Below, piece after piece: positions 30,446 to 38,635 of a stretch of DNA of 64,000 bases. Location: the NCBI RefSeq assembly GCF_900110765.1, contig NZ_FOEO01000003.1, positions 247,234 through 311,233 of the forward strand, given 5' to 3'. Position numbers and translations under genes: made by a program. The stretch's first letter is position 1; every line of letters starts with the position of its first letter. This stretch comes from Pseudomonas sp. NFACC02 (GTDB lineage: Bacteria > Pseudomonadota > Gammaproteobacteria > Pseudomonadales > Pseudomonadaceae). The notes beneath the pieces were generated by a model. It was given only the letters and a program-made list of their open reading frames with translations. It was not told where the DNA came from and ran no database searches.

Positions 30446-31054
30446 TTAACGGCGAATGACGCCAACGCTCAGTCCTTCGATGACCAGATCCTGATCTTTC
30501 AGATTGACTTCAATGGGGGCGAAATCAGGATTCTCGGCGATCAGCCAGACCTTGCTGCCTTCACGCTTGAAGCGTTTGACGGTGACTTCATCACCGATCC
30601 GTGCCACGACGATCTGGCCGTTACGGGCCTCGCGGGTGGTGTGCACCGCCAGCAGGTCGCCATCGAGGATACCGACGTCTTTCATACTCATGCCGTGAAC
30701 GCGTAGCAGGTAATCGGCGCTGGGATGGAAAAACGCAGGATTGATCGCCAGTGATTCTTCAATGTGTTGCTGGGCCAGAATCGGTGCGCCCGCTGCGACA
30801 CGCCCGATGATGGGCAGGCCGCTTTCTTCGGTCTTGGCTTCAAAGCCAGGGATGCGGATGCCTCGAGAGGCGCCCGGCGTCATTTCGATAGCGCCCTTGC
30901 GTGCCAGTGCCTTGAGATGTTCCTCGGCAGCGTTCGGTGATTTGAATCCCAGTTCCTGAGCGATTTCCGCGCGGGTAGGCGGGTAGCCGTTGTCTTCGAG
31001 ACAGCGTTTGATGAAGTCCAGAATCTCGGCTTGGCGTGACGTCAGTTTGATCAT
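30446..31054 (-). CDS. lexA: LexA repressor
   Basis: SOS repressor and self-cleaving protease, 202 residues. The winged helix DNA-binding domain is [29 protein letters not shown] (first part), the cleavage site Ala-Gly is in [10 protein letters not shown], and the catalytic Ser and Lys are in [11 protein letters not shown] and [12 protein letters not shown]. The ATG at 31054 gives the canonical start. It autoregulates through the boxes immediately upstream and is cotranscribed with sulA. Confidence 0.97.
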   Translation of the reverse strand: MIKLTSRQAEILDFIKRCLEDNGYPPTRAEIAQELGFKSPNAAEEHLKALARKGAIEMTPGASRGIRIPGFEAKTEESGLPIIGRVAAGAPILAQQHIEESLAINPAFFHPSADYLLRVHGMSMKDVGILDGDLLAVHTTREARNGQIVVARIGDEVTVKRFKREGSKVWLIAENPDFAPIEVNLKDQDLVIEGLSVGVIRR

Positions 31055-31064
31055 GTGCATCGCT

Positions 31065-31080
31065 CTGGCTTTTTATACAG
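31065..31080 (-). promoter_or_regulatory. LexA box 1 of lexA-sulA
   Basis: On the minus strand CTGTATAAAAAGCCAG, a CTGT-N8-CCAG site close to the pseudomonad LexA consensus, 10 bases upstream of the lexA ATG. Confidence 0.85.
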
Positions 31081-31083
31081 TGA

Positions 31084-31099
31084 CTGGGATTATATACAG
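31084..31099 (-). promoter_or_regulatory. LexA box 2 of lexA-sulA
   Basis: On the minus strand CTGTATATAATCCCAG, the second CTGT-N8-CCAG site. The two boxes are 19 bases apart, nearly two helical turns. Confidence 0.85.
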
Positions 31100-31263
31100 T
31101 GATCGCGTCTTGGCAATCCTCCTTTTTAAAGGTCTTGCCGGGCCGGCGATTCCGGGAAGGCTGAAGTCCTCGGGAGAGAGTGACTCAACCCCCCGGTTTA
31201 TATGATTAAATGCGTGACTGAGTGGACATAAAACGAACAGCCAGGGTTGACAGGGCGTCGGCT

Positions 31264-31290
31264 GAAACGTATGTTTCAAACAAGTGTTTG
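31264..31290. promoter_or_regulatory. Two abutting PsrA operators
   Basis: GAAAC-GTAT-GTTTC (31264-31277) and CAAAC-AAGT-GTTTG (31277-31290) share one base. Each is a perfect match to the PsrA palindrome. They end 14 bases before the psrA ATG, so PsrA should repress its own gene. Confidence 0.88.
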
Positions 31291-31304
31291 TCAGGCGATT
31301 AACC

Positions 31305-32015
31305 ATGGCTCAGTCGGAAACAGTTGAACGAATTCTCGATGCTGCGGAGCAGCTGTTCGCGGAAAAGGGTTTTGCCGAAACGTCGCTGCGGCTGATCACG
31401 AGCAAGGCGTCGGTGAACCTCGCAGCGGTCAACTATCATTTCGGTTCGAAAAAGGCGCTGATTCAAGCCGTTTTCTCGCGGTTTCTCGGGCCTTTTTGTG
31501 CCAGCCTCGATAAAGAGCTCGAGCGGCGCCAGGCCCGGCCGGAACACAAGCCAACGCTTGAGGAACTGCTGGAAATGCTCGTGGAGCAGGCTCTGGTCGT
31601 GCAGCCTCGAAGCGGCAATGATTTGTCTATTTTCATGCGCTTGTTGGGGCTGGCGTTCAGTCAGAGCCAAGGCCACCTGCGGCGTTATCTGGAAGACATG
31701 TACGGTAAGGTTTTCCGCCGGTACATGCTGCTGGTTAACGAAGCCGCGCCGCGCATCCCGCCGATCGAACTGTTCTGGCGCGTCCATTTCATGCTGGGGG
31801 CGGCGGCGTTCAGCATGTCCGGCATCAAGGCCCTGCGCGCCATTGCGGAGACCGACTTCGGCGTCAACACCTCCATCGAGCAGGTGATGCGGCTGATGGT
31901 GCCATTTCTTGCTGCCGGCATGCGCGCCGAAACCGGCGTCACCGACGCCGCGATGATCAGCGCTCAGCTCAAGCCGCGCAACAAAAGCACCGCGCCCGCA
32001 CCGGCAAAAGTCTGA
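31305..32015 (+). CDS. psrA: TetR-family fatty-acid regulator PsrA
   Basis: PsrA represses fadBA and its own gene and is released by long-chain fatty acids; it also activates rpoS in some pseudomonads. 236 residues. The TetR helix-turn-helix is at the N-terminus (ERILDAAEQLFAEKGFAETS, NLAAVNYHFGSKKALI). The C-terminal ligand domain is divergent. The start at 31305 fits the TetR length and follows the PsrA boxes. It is divergent from lexA. Confidence 0.95.
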   Translation: MAQSETVERILDAAEQLFAEKGFAETSLRLITSKASVNLAAVNYHFGSKKALIQAVFSRFLGPFCASLDKELERRQARPEHKPTLEELLEMLVEQALVVQPRSGNDLSIFMRLLGLAFSQSQGHLRRYLEDMYGKVFRRYMLLVNEAAPRIPPIELFWRVHFMLGAAAFSMSGIKALRAIAETDFGVNTSIEQVMRLMVPFLAAGMRAETGVTDAAMISAQLKPRNKSTAPAPAKV

Positions 32016-32115
32016 TCACACACTTCCCGCCGTGTTGAAGGGTGCGAGCATTTGCATCGCACCCGTTGATCCCTCACCATGCCGCACTGAGCAACGGTTG
32101 TTGAAGGATCTTCAT

Positions 32116-33126
32116 ATGAGTTCTGGCCTGCAAGGCTCCCTGATGGTGGATATCGCCGGTACCTGGCTGACGTCCGAAGACCGTCAGTTTCTGCGTCAGC
32201 CCGAAGTGGGCGGCCTGATTATCTTCGCGCGAAACATCGAGAGCCCGCGGCAAGTCCGCGAGCTGAGTGCGTCCATTCGTGCCATTCGTCCAGACCTGCT
32301 GCTCGCCGTGGACCAGGAGGGCGGTCGCGTTCAGCGCCTGCGTCAGGGTTTCGTCCGCTTGCCCGCGATGCGTGCGATCGCGGACCACCCGAACGCCGAA
32401 TGTCTGGCCGAACATTGTGGCTGGTTGATGGCGACCGAGGTGCTGGCAGTGGGGCTTGACCTGAGCTTCGCGCCGGTTCTTGATCTGGACTATCAACGCA
32501 GCGCCGTGGTGGGTAGCCGTTCATTCGAAGGCGACCCGGAGCGTGCGGCGCGGTTGGCAGGCGCCTTCATTCGCGGCATGAACGATGCCGGTATGGCCGC
32601 CACCGGCAAGCATTTTCCGGGTCATGGCTGGGCCGAGGCCGACTCCCATGTGGCGATCCCCCATGACGAACGCAACCTGGAAACCATTCGCGCCAACGAT
32701 CTGGTGCCCTTCGCGCGGTTGAGCAAGCAACTGGCGGCCGTGATGCCGGCGCATGTCATTTACCCGCAAGTCGATTCTCAGCCAGCGGGATTTTCTCGTC
32801 GGTGGCTGCAGGACATTCTGCGCGGGGAAATGGGCTTCGACGGTGTGATTTTCAGTGACGACCTGTCCATGGCCGGTGCTCACGTGGTTGGCGATGCCGC
32901 CAGCCGCATCGAAGCCGCTTTGACGGCAGGCTGTGACATGGGGCTGGTGTGTAACGACCGCGCGGCCGCTGAGCTCGCGTTGAGCGCCGCGCAACGGATG
33001 AAGCTCAGCGTGCCCCCGCGTCTGGCCCGGATGCGCGGACAAGGTCTGGTCACTACTGAATACCGCCAGCACCCACGCTGGCTCGCGGCGCTAGGCGCTT
33101 TGCGCGCGGCTCAACTGATCGATTAA
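32116..33126 (+). CDS. nagZ: Beta-N-acetylglucosaminidase NagZ
   Basis: Cytosolic GH3 enzyme in cell-wall recycling; it removes GlcNAc from anhydro-muropeptides. 336 residues. Key motifs are SLMVDIAGTWLTSEDRQFL, AVDQEGGRVQRLR, the histidine acid/base dyad ATGKHFPGHGWAEADSH and the nucleophile Asp in VIFSDDLSMAGA. Together with slt in this window it covers two steps of muropeptide turnover. The ATG at 32116 is preceded by GAAGGA. Confidence 0.96.
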   Translation: MSSGLQGSLMVDIAGTWLTSEDRQFLRQPEVGGLIIFARNIESPRQVRELSASIRAIRPDLLLAVDQEGGRVQRLRQGFVRLPAMRAIADHPNAECLAEHCGWLMATEVLAVGLDLSFAPVLDLDYQRSAVVGSRSFEGDPERAARLAGAFIRGMNDAGMAATGKHFPGHGWAEADSHVAIPHDERNLETIRANDLVPFARLSKQLAAVMPAHVIYPQVDSQPAGFSRRWLQDILRGEMGFDGVIFSDDLSMAGAHVVGDAASRIEAALTAGCDMGLVCNDRAAAELALSAAQRMKLSVPPRLARMRGQGLVTTEYRQHPRWLAALGALRAAQLID

Positions 33127-33876
<750 letters not shown>

Positions 33877-33890
33877 CCGCGCTGCCATAG

Positions 33891-33917
33891 ACAGGCACCG
33901 GCAATCGGTGCCTGTTC
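33891..33917 (+). terminator. Terminator-like hairpin after the phosphorylase gene
   Basis: Perfect stem ACAGGCACCG / CGGTGCCTGT with a 5-base loop, 15 bases after the stop. The T-run is short. Confidence 0.6.
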
Positions 33918-33994
33918 ATCGGCGGGCCTTCTGTGTCCGGCAAGGACCGTCGCTCCTGAGCAGCAGGCCAAGGTCCGCTGCCTGAGGGCTTGAC

Positions 33995-34207
33995 TCAGAT
34001 TCGACGCCAGTGACCCGGCACCCACAGCCACTGGTTACCGCTCCAGCGATAGTGTCCGCCAATCCACTGCGCACCGGGTGCGGGCATGACCGGAACGACT
34101 TCGACTGGCGGTGGTGGTCGGCGAGGGTGGACGGGTTCGATAACGCACCCTGACAACGAGATCGCCACGAGGGTGGTGATCAGTGCAGCTTTGGTCATGC
34201 GCAGCAT
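33995..34207 (-). CDS. Trp-rich YxWxxGHW lipoprotein
   Basis: 70-residue envelope protein. A signal peptide ends in the lipobox SLSGC (Cys about 21). After a proline-rich linker come motifs of the type WIGGHYRWSGNQWLWVPGHW, the aromatic YXWGXW repeat seen in small secreted proteins. It has its own promoter-like element at 34257-34288, the same element that precedes the larger relative at 35913-36233. Function of the family unknown. Confidence 0.78.
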   Translation of the reverse strand: MLRMTKAALITTLVAISLSGCVIEPVHPRRPPPPVEVVPVMPAPGAQWIGGHYRWSGNQWLWVPGHWRRI

Positions 34208-34256
34208 AAGTGATCCTTGTTTCAGCCTGCCTCGGCGAGATTGGCGAGGCGTACAA

Positions 34257-34288
34257 GGGTTTAACGCGGCAGCGCGAAAAATCCGTCG
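34257..34288 (-). promoter_or_regulatory. Putative ECF-sigma promoter, copy A
   Basis: On the minus strand CGACGGAT, 14 bases, then CGTTAAACCC. The same two blocks with identical spacing occur at 36277-36308. The element is 50 bases upstream of the Trp-rich lipoprotein ATG at 34207. The CGTT block resembles an ECF -10 element. Confidence 0.65.
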
Positions 34289-34295
34289 CTGCGTT

Positions 34296-34769
34296 TCAGT
34301 CGCTCATGACTTTTTGGACTGTGATGTGGCGACGGGCCGCCAACGCCTGGGCCAGCGTCTGTCTTTCGTCCGCAGGCAGCGTGGCGGCGAAATCCGCCAG
34401 CGTGGCATCGACGCGTGTCCGCAACGTGATGTCGGCGGTGCGCGCACGGTCCAGATCGGCGTCCAGCGCATCGCGATCCAGCGTGGGCGCCTGCAGGCGG
34501 TGGATGACGTCCAGATGCGCCTGGCGACTGGCAACGACCAGTCGCTGGTTTTCCGTGCGGATTTCTCGCAGCATGTGGCGCAGCTGCTGACGGCGTGCGT
34601 CGGGTAGCCTGGCGAGCGCCTGACGTAACCCATGCTGCACCCCGGCACCCGTTGGTCGCGGATGAGTGGACCACGTGTAGAGCCCGCCGATGATGCCGCC
34701 AATCAGAAAGACATTGATCAGCAGCGACACCACCAGCAGTGTTTTCAAACGTTTCGGCGATTGCATCAT
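34296..34769 (-). CDS. Periplasmic metal-sensor-like protein (Metal_resist/CnrX family)
   Basis: 157 residues with one N-terminal membrane helix (LLVVSLLINVFLIGGIIGGLY) followed by a long helical periplasmic domain (LRQALARLPDARRQQLRHML, RHITVQKVMSD at the end). This architecture matches CnrX/ZraP-type sensors that work with ECF sigma/anti-sigma pairs. It overlaps the anti-sigma gene by four bases and is the last gene of the sigma operon. Whether it binds metal is not visible; clustered His/Cys are few. Confidence 0.78.
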   Translation of the reverse strand: MMQSPKRLKTLLVVSLLINVFLIGGIIGGLYTWSTHPRPTGAGVQHGLRQALARLPDARRQQLRHMLREIRTENQRLVVASRQAHLDVIHRLQAPTLDRDALDADLDRARTADITLRTRVDATLADFAATLPADERQTLAQALAARRHITVQKVMSD

Positions 34770-35200
34770 TGCTCGTTTTCCCCGACATCGAGGCTAAGCA
34801 TCAGGTCGGCATCGCCATGGTCGAAAACGCTCGGGAGTACATCGGGTGTGCCCGTCAATGGCAGGCTGAGGGAGACCACCAGCATGCCGGCCGCGATGCC
34901 GGCCAGGCCCACGCCGACAAAGCCCATACGCGGCAGCCAGTTTGAATAGCGCGCCCAGAACGAACGACGCTCCACTGCAAACGCCGAGGCGACGATCTTT
35001 TGCATCAGCAGTACATCCGGTTGTGCCGCCTGATGGGTATCCAGTCGCTTATCGAGCCAGGCCGCCTGGTCCAGCGCGACGCGCACGCGAGAGTCGCCTG
35101 TCGCAATCAGTCTGCGTGCGTCCTCGCGTACGGCTTCGGGCCAGTGGTTGAGGTTGGCGCCATAGGCGTCGGCCAACTGGGCAAAACGTTCGGGCGTCAT
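34766..35200 (-). CDS. sbrR: Anti-sigma factor, SbrR-like
   Basis: 144 residues: a cytoplasmic N-terminal domain (MTPERFAQLADAYGANLNHWP), one membrane helix (MGFVGVGLAGIAAGMLVVSL) and a short periplasmic tail. It overlaps the sigma factor gene by four bases and so is its likely anti-sigma. The pair resembles SbrI-SbrR of P. aeruginosa (regulators of swarming and biofilm), which is the basis for the symbol; identity was not checked by alignment. Confidence 0.72.
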   Translation of the reverse strand: MTPERFAQLADAYGANLNHWPEAVREDARRLIATGDSRVRVALDQAAWLDKRLDTHQAAQPDVLLMQKIVASAFAVERRSFWARYSNWLPRMGFVGVGLAGIAAGMLVVSLSLPLTGTPDVLPSVFDHGDADLMLSLDVGENEQ

Positions 35201-35805
35201 CGATTTCCTCTCCCTGGTGTGACCGTATCGGCTGAGCGGGTACGGTCGGACTCGGCTAAGTAACTGCGCAAATTTCGCCTCGCTCGCGAGAGCAGACTTT
35301 CCAGTGCTTCGACGCTGATTTCCATCAGCGCCGCCGCTTCGATGTTCGAGAATTCCTGGTAGTACTGCAGCACGATGGCCTCACGCTGACGTTCGGGTAA
35401 TGCAGCCAACGCCGCAGCCAACTGTGCATTTTGCGCCCGATGCAGCAACTGGTCTTCGGGTGACGGTGAACCGTCGACCGCTTCGATCGGCTGCTCGTCC
35501 TCCAGGGCGATGGCGTCCAGCGGTCGCTCTCGTCGACGTCGCAAACGGTCGTAACACAGGTTCAGCGCGACGCGATGCAGCCAGGTGTCGAATCGGGCCT
35601 GGCCACTTCGCCAACTGGCCGCATTTTTCCAGATCCTCAGGAAGCTTTCCTGAGCGACGTCACGTGCTTCTTCGGCATCGCCCAGCAGTCGGCCAGCCAG
35701 CGCGAGCACGCGCGGCAACTTGCGCGACACCATCTCTTTTACCGCCTCCGGTTCGTTGTTGCCGACGCGGGCCAACAACTCAATGTCCGGATCAGTGTCG
35801 TTCAA
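35197..35805 (-). CDS. sbrI: ECF RNA polymerase sigma factor, SbrI-like
   Basis: 202 residues with sigma-2 (ARDVAQESFLRIWKNAASW, ARFDTWLHRVALNLCYDRLRR) and sigma-4 (ALPERQREAIVLQYYQEFSN, IEAAALMEISVEALESLLSRARRNLR). The only in-frame start here is a TTG at 35805, preceded by a weak purine-rich sequence, which suggests low translation. Followed in overlap by the anti-sigma and the metal-sensor-like gene. Its probable targets are the two Trp-rich genes carrying the shared promoter element. Confidence 0.9.
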   Translation of the reverse strand: MNDTDPDIELLARVGNNEPEAVKEMVSRKLPRVLALAGRLLGDAEEARDVAQESFLRIWKNAASWRSGQARFDTWLHRVALNLCYDRLRRRRERPLDAIALEDEQPIEAVDGSPSPEDQLLHRAQNAQLAAALAALPERQREAIVLQYYQEFSNIEAAALMEISVEALESLLSRARRNLRSYLAESDRTRSADTVTPGRGNR

Positions 35806-35867
35806 TATGGCGTGTCTCGGTCCGGTGACTGGGCAGCCTGACCCGATGAAGGGGCTGGCGGAAGGGT

Positions 35868-35895
35868 GGTCTGAAATATTCTGTAACTACAGACC
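35868..35895. promoter_or_regulatory. Nested palindrome upstream of the ECF sigma gene
   Basis: GGTCTG (35868-35873) pairs with CAGACC (35890-35895), and inside it CTGTAACTACAG (35881-35892) is a second near-palindrome. It sits 63 bases upstream of the sigma TTG start and 18 bases downstream of the stop of the Trp-rich gene. It may be an operator or a terminator stem. Confidence 0.45.
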
Positions 35896-35912
35896 GCAAT
35901 TCCGCCATTGGT

Positions 35913-36233
35913 TCAGCGGATCCAGCGACCTTCTATCCAGTACCAGTTGGGGCCTCGCGCTTCCCAGTGTCCGGGCTCCCAACGCGCATTTCGCCACACT
36001 GGTTGCCAGTGACCTGGAACCCAGGCATAACCCCGGCCTTGCCAGCGCCAGTGCCCCCGGTCCCATGCATAACCGGGACGCGGCCCCGGAATGGGCTCCA
36101 TGCGCACGGGAGGAGGTGCTTGCTGAATGATGACTTCGGTTCTCGCGTAGACCGTTGTGCTGGCCAGCGCGGCGAACGCGAGCGGAATGATCAGGACATG
36201 GCGTAATTTCGCCAGAGATCGTGGGACTCTCAT
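35913..36233 (-). CDS. Secreted Trp-rich YxWxxGHW repeat protein
   Basis: 106 residues with an N-terminal hydrophobic signal segment (HVLIIPLAFAALASTTVYA) and three to four aromatic repeats in the mature part (YAWDRGHWRWQGRG, YAWVPGHWQPVW, WEPGHWEARGPNWYW). No lipobox, unlike the relative at 33995-34207. It is preceded by the promoter-like element at 36277-36308. Likely periplasmic or outer-membrane associated; function unknown. Confidence 0.78.
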   Translation of the reverse strand: MRVPRSLAKLRHVLIIPLAFAALASTTVYARTEVIIQQAPPPVRMEPIPGPRPGYAWDRGHWRWQGRGYAWVPGHWQPVWRNARWEPGHWEARGPNWYWIEGRWIR

Positions 36234-36276
36234 GACAACTCCTTCATGCCTGCACGCGAAAGTGAGTGCAGCTGAC

Positions 36277-36308
36277 GGGTTTAACGCTGCGTTGGCGAAT
36301 ATCCGTCG
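36277..36308 (-). promoter_or_regulatory. Putative ECF-sigma promoter, copy B
   Basis: Minus strand CGACGGAT-N14-CGTTAAACCC, the same element as at 34257-34288, 44 bases upstream of the ATG at 36233. Confidence 0.65.
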
Positions 36309-36705
36309 CGCGAGGAGGGGGATTTTTATGCCTGGCGATTCTTTCAGGTTTTTTCAAGGCGGCGCTACGCCGGGTAGTCCTTGAAAGTCAACGAAATATC
36401 GTTCAAAAAGTTGTCCACGAAAAGCGTGAATATCTCTGTGGATAACTGGCTGCACGCCATAAAATTCAAGGGCTGAATCGTAATGATCGTTTAATGATCA
36501 GTTCTATCAATGGCACCGATGCAGTGCGCCAATTGTCAGAAAATGGGTCGGTAAAAGGGGGCTGAGGTGGATAAAAGAGGTGGGTACAGTGACGCTTGAT
36601 CACGTCGTGGGTAGGTTCGCCTCACAGGTCCGCAACACGTTCCAGTTTCCAGAGGCCTGTAATGGCGGGGCAGAACGGTAAGCTCTGCCCCGTGCTGAGC
36701 CGCTG
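36309..36705. other. Gap with a DnaA-box-like inverted pair and a hairpin
   Basis: No gene supported. A hairpin TTTCAAGG / CCTTGAAA spans 36352-36386. TGTGGATAA (36437-36445) is a perfect DnaA box on the minus strand and TTGTCCACG (36411-36419) is a weaker inverted partner. The right part contains the end of the DUF6555 transcript. Confidence 0.5.
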
Positions 36706-36930
36706 TCAGGATTCGGCCCACTCAACATCCGTCAGCCCGAGTTGCTCGGCCTTGGGTTTGCTCACTTTCGGCACTTTGTCCGACCGGTATTTCGGTATCT
36801 GCCCGAACCCTGCGTCTACGGAGGCCCAATGCCAGGCGGATGCGTTATCCATGGCTTCGGCGCTGATGTAGAAGCTTTTGTACTTGCCATGCAGCAGATA
36901 ATCGATTCTGAAGTGCTTGTACTGTGCCAC
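36706..36930 (-). CDS. DUF6555-like small protein
   Basis: 74 residues from a GTG at 36930 that is preceded by a strong GGGAGG site nine bases away. The sequence (AQYKHFRIDYLLHGKYKSFYI, then AWHWASVDAGFGQIP and a lysine-rich end) matches the remembered DUF6555 pattern of Pseudomonas. The frame runs far upstream, but the codons there lack coding character. Cytoplasmic; function unknown. Confidence 0.72.
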   Translation of the reverse strand: MAQYKHFRIDYLLHGKYKSFYISAEAMDNASAWHWASVDAGFGQIPKYRSDKVPKVSKPKAEQLGLTDVEWAES

Positions 36931-37180
36931 GCTTGCAAACCTCCCTATCAGTCGCTCACAGTTCAGTGAGTCCCTGCTGTTCGGAAAATTCACTCGAAAT
37001 AATGCCTCGGGTGCCAAACGGTTGCGCAGCGTACAGACGCGGGGAGGCGCGGCCAGGCATGTGGGCGAATGGACGGGTCGCAGTGTTGAGCGCTGAGCCT
37101 GCATGCGGACGGAGGTTGCCGACGGCCAAAGCGCGGACCAGGCATTCGCCACGCACTGCGTGGCGAATGCCGAGCGCGTC

Positions 37181-38323
37181 CTACTTGTTGACGAACTTGA
37201 ACACGGTGGTCTGGGTATAGGCCTTGCCAGGATCAAGACGCGTCGAAGGGAATCCCTTCTGGTTCGGTGAGTCCGGATAGTGTTGGGTTTCCAGGGTGAA
37301 GGCCCCCCAGTGCGGGTAGATCTTCCCGCCTTTGCCTTTCACGGTGCCGTCCAGGAAGTTGCCGGTATAGAACTGTACGCCGGGCTCGCTGGTGAACAGC
37401 TGCAGGTGACGCCCGGATTTCGGATCGACCACTTCAGCCGCCAATGCCGACACCTTGCCGTGGGTGTCCAGCACCCAGTTATGGTCATACCCGCCTTGAG
37501 TCGGTTCGGCGAATTTCAACTGTTCGTTATCTTCACGGATGCGCTTGCCGATGGCGGTGGGCTTGAGGAAATCCAGCGGCGTACCGGCCACGGGCGGCAA
37601 TTCGCCTGTAGGGATCAGTTTGGCGTTCACCGGGGTGTAATGCGACGCCTTGATCATCGCTACCTGGTCGAGGATGTCGCCATTGCCGGCACCCGCCAGG
37701 TTGAAGTAGCTGTGGTTGGTCAGGTTCAGGACCGTCGGCTTGTCGGTGGTGGCGTGGTACTGAATGCGCAGCTCGTTCTTCTCGTTGAGGCTGTAGGTCA
37801 CTTCGGTTTTCAGCGTGCCGGGGAAGCCCATTTCACCGTCGGCCGACACGTAGGTCAGCTTGACGCCGACCCAACCCTTGTCCTTGATTTGTTCAGCCTT
37901 CCAGATCTGCTTGTCGAAGCCCTTCGGGCCGCCGTGCAAGGCATTGGTCTTGTCGTTCTGCGGGACCTGATAGGGCGTGCCATCGAGCGTGAATTTGCCC
38001 TCTGCCAGGCGGTTGCCGAAGCGGCCGATGGTGGCGCCGAAGAAGGAGGTGCCTTTGAGGTAGCTGTCCAGGTCATCGAAACCCAATACGACGTCCTCGG
38101 TCTTCCCGTGTTTGTCCGGGACCAGCAGCGACTGCAGGGTGCCTCCGTAGGTGATGACGGTGGCTTGCATGCCAAGGCTGTTGCGCAGGGTGTATTTCTC
38201 GACCGTGGTGCCATCCGGCATCTTACCGAATGCGGCGTGGTCCGCGGACAGCCCGGCAGCATTCACCTGAAGGGCTCCTGCGAGCAGTGAGAGTCCAATA
38301 GCAGGGATCAGTGTCTTCCTCAT
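37181..38323 (-). CDS. galM: Secreted galactose mutarotase (aldose 1-epimerase)
   Basis: Interconverts alpha and beta anomers of aldoses. The 380-residue protein has a clear signal peptide (MRKTLIPAIGLSLLAGALQVNA), so it acts in the periplasm. Conserved His are in KTNALHGGPKGF and LTNHSYFNLAG, and the catalytic Glu in FTSEPGVQFYTGNF. It is divergent from the GntR gene and sits beside a lactonase and a sugar ABC transporter, so it probably prepares the sugar for uptake. Confidence 0.92.
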   Translation of the reverse strand: MRKTLIPAIGLSLLAGALQVNAAGLSADHAAFGKMPDGTTVEKYTLRNSLGMQATVITYGGTLQSLLVPDKHGKTEDVVLGFDDLDSYLKGTSFFGATIGRFGNRLAEGKFTLDGTPYQVPQNDKTNALHGGPKGFDKQIWKAEQIKDKGWVGVKLTYVSADGEMGFPGTLKTEVTYSLNEKNELRIQYHATTDKPTVLNLTNHSYFNLAGAGNGDILDQVAMIKASHYTPVNAKLIPTGELPPVAGTPLDFLKPTAIGKRIREDNEQLKFAEPTQGGYDHNWVLDTHGKVSALAAEVVDPKSGRHLQLFTSEPGVQFYTGNFLDGTVKGKGGKIYPHWGAFTLETQHYPDSPNQKGFPSTRLDPGKAYTQTTVFKFVNK

Positions 38324-38635
38324 TACGTCCTTCCTTTTGTTGTTGTAGGAACTGCACAGGCTGCACGCACCCTACGCAAGGAGAGTCGCCTTGCCGCGAG
38401 GCAATCAGCCCTGAATTCGTAATACTATTCGTTGGATTAGATTCGAATTTATCGATTTATAGATCAAAAGCACTCGATTTAAAAATAAATTGTAATACTA
38501 TTGAGGCTTGGTGATCAGGGTGTGATTTGCCGAACAGGTTTAGCCGGGCTTTTCCGGGTTGTACAGGCGTTTGACTCTCAATCATATGATGATTAGCCTC
38601 GATTCGCGGGCAGCACCGCGAGTAGGGGTGGTTGA
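38324..38635. promoter_or_regulatory. Divergent regulatory region between galM and the GntR gene
   Basis: Holds two copies of GTAATACTATT (38419-38429 and 38492-38502), 73 bases apart. Extended by two bases leftward each fits the FadR-subfamily pattern TNGTNNNACNA (TCGTAATACTA and TTGTAATACTA). A separate palindrome AATCAT-ATG-ATGATT lies at 38580-38594 close to the GntR start. The core is AT-rich, as expected for two divergent promoters. Confidence 0.6.
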
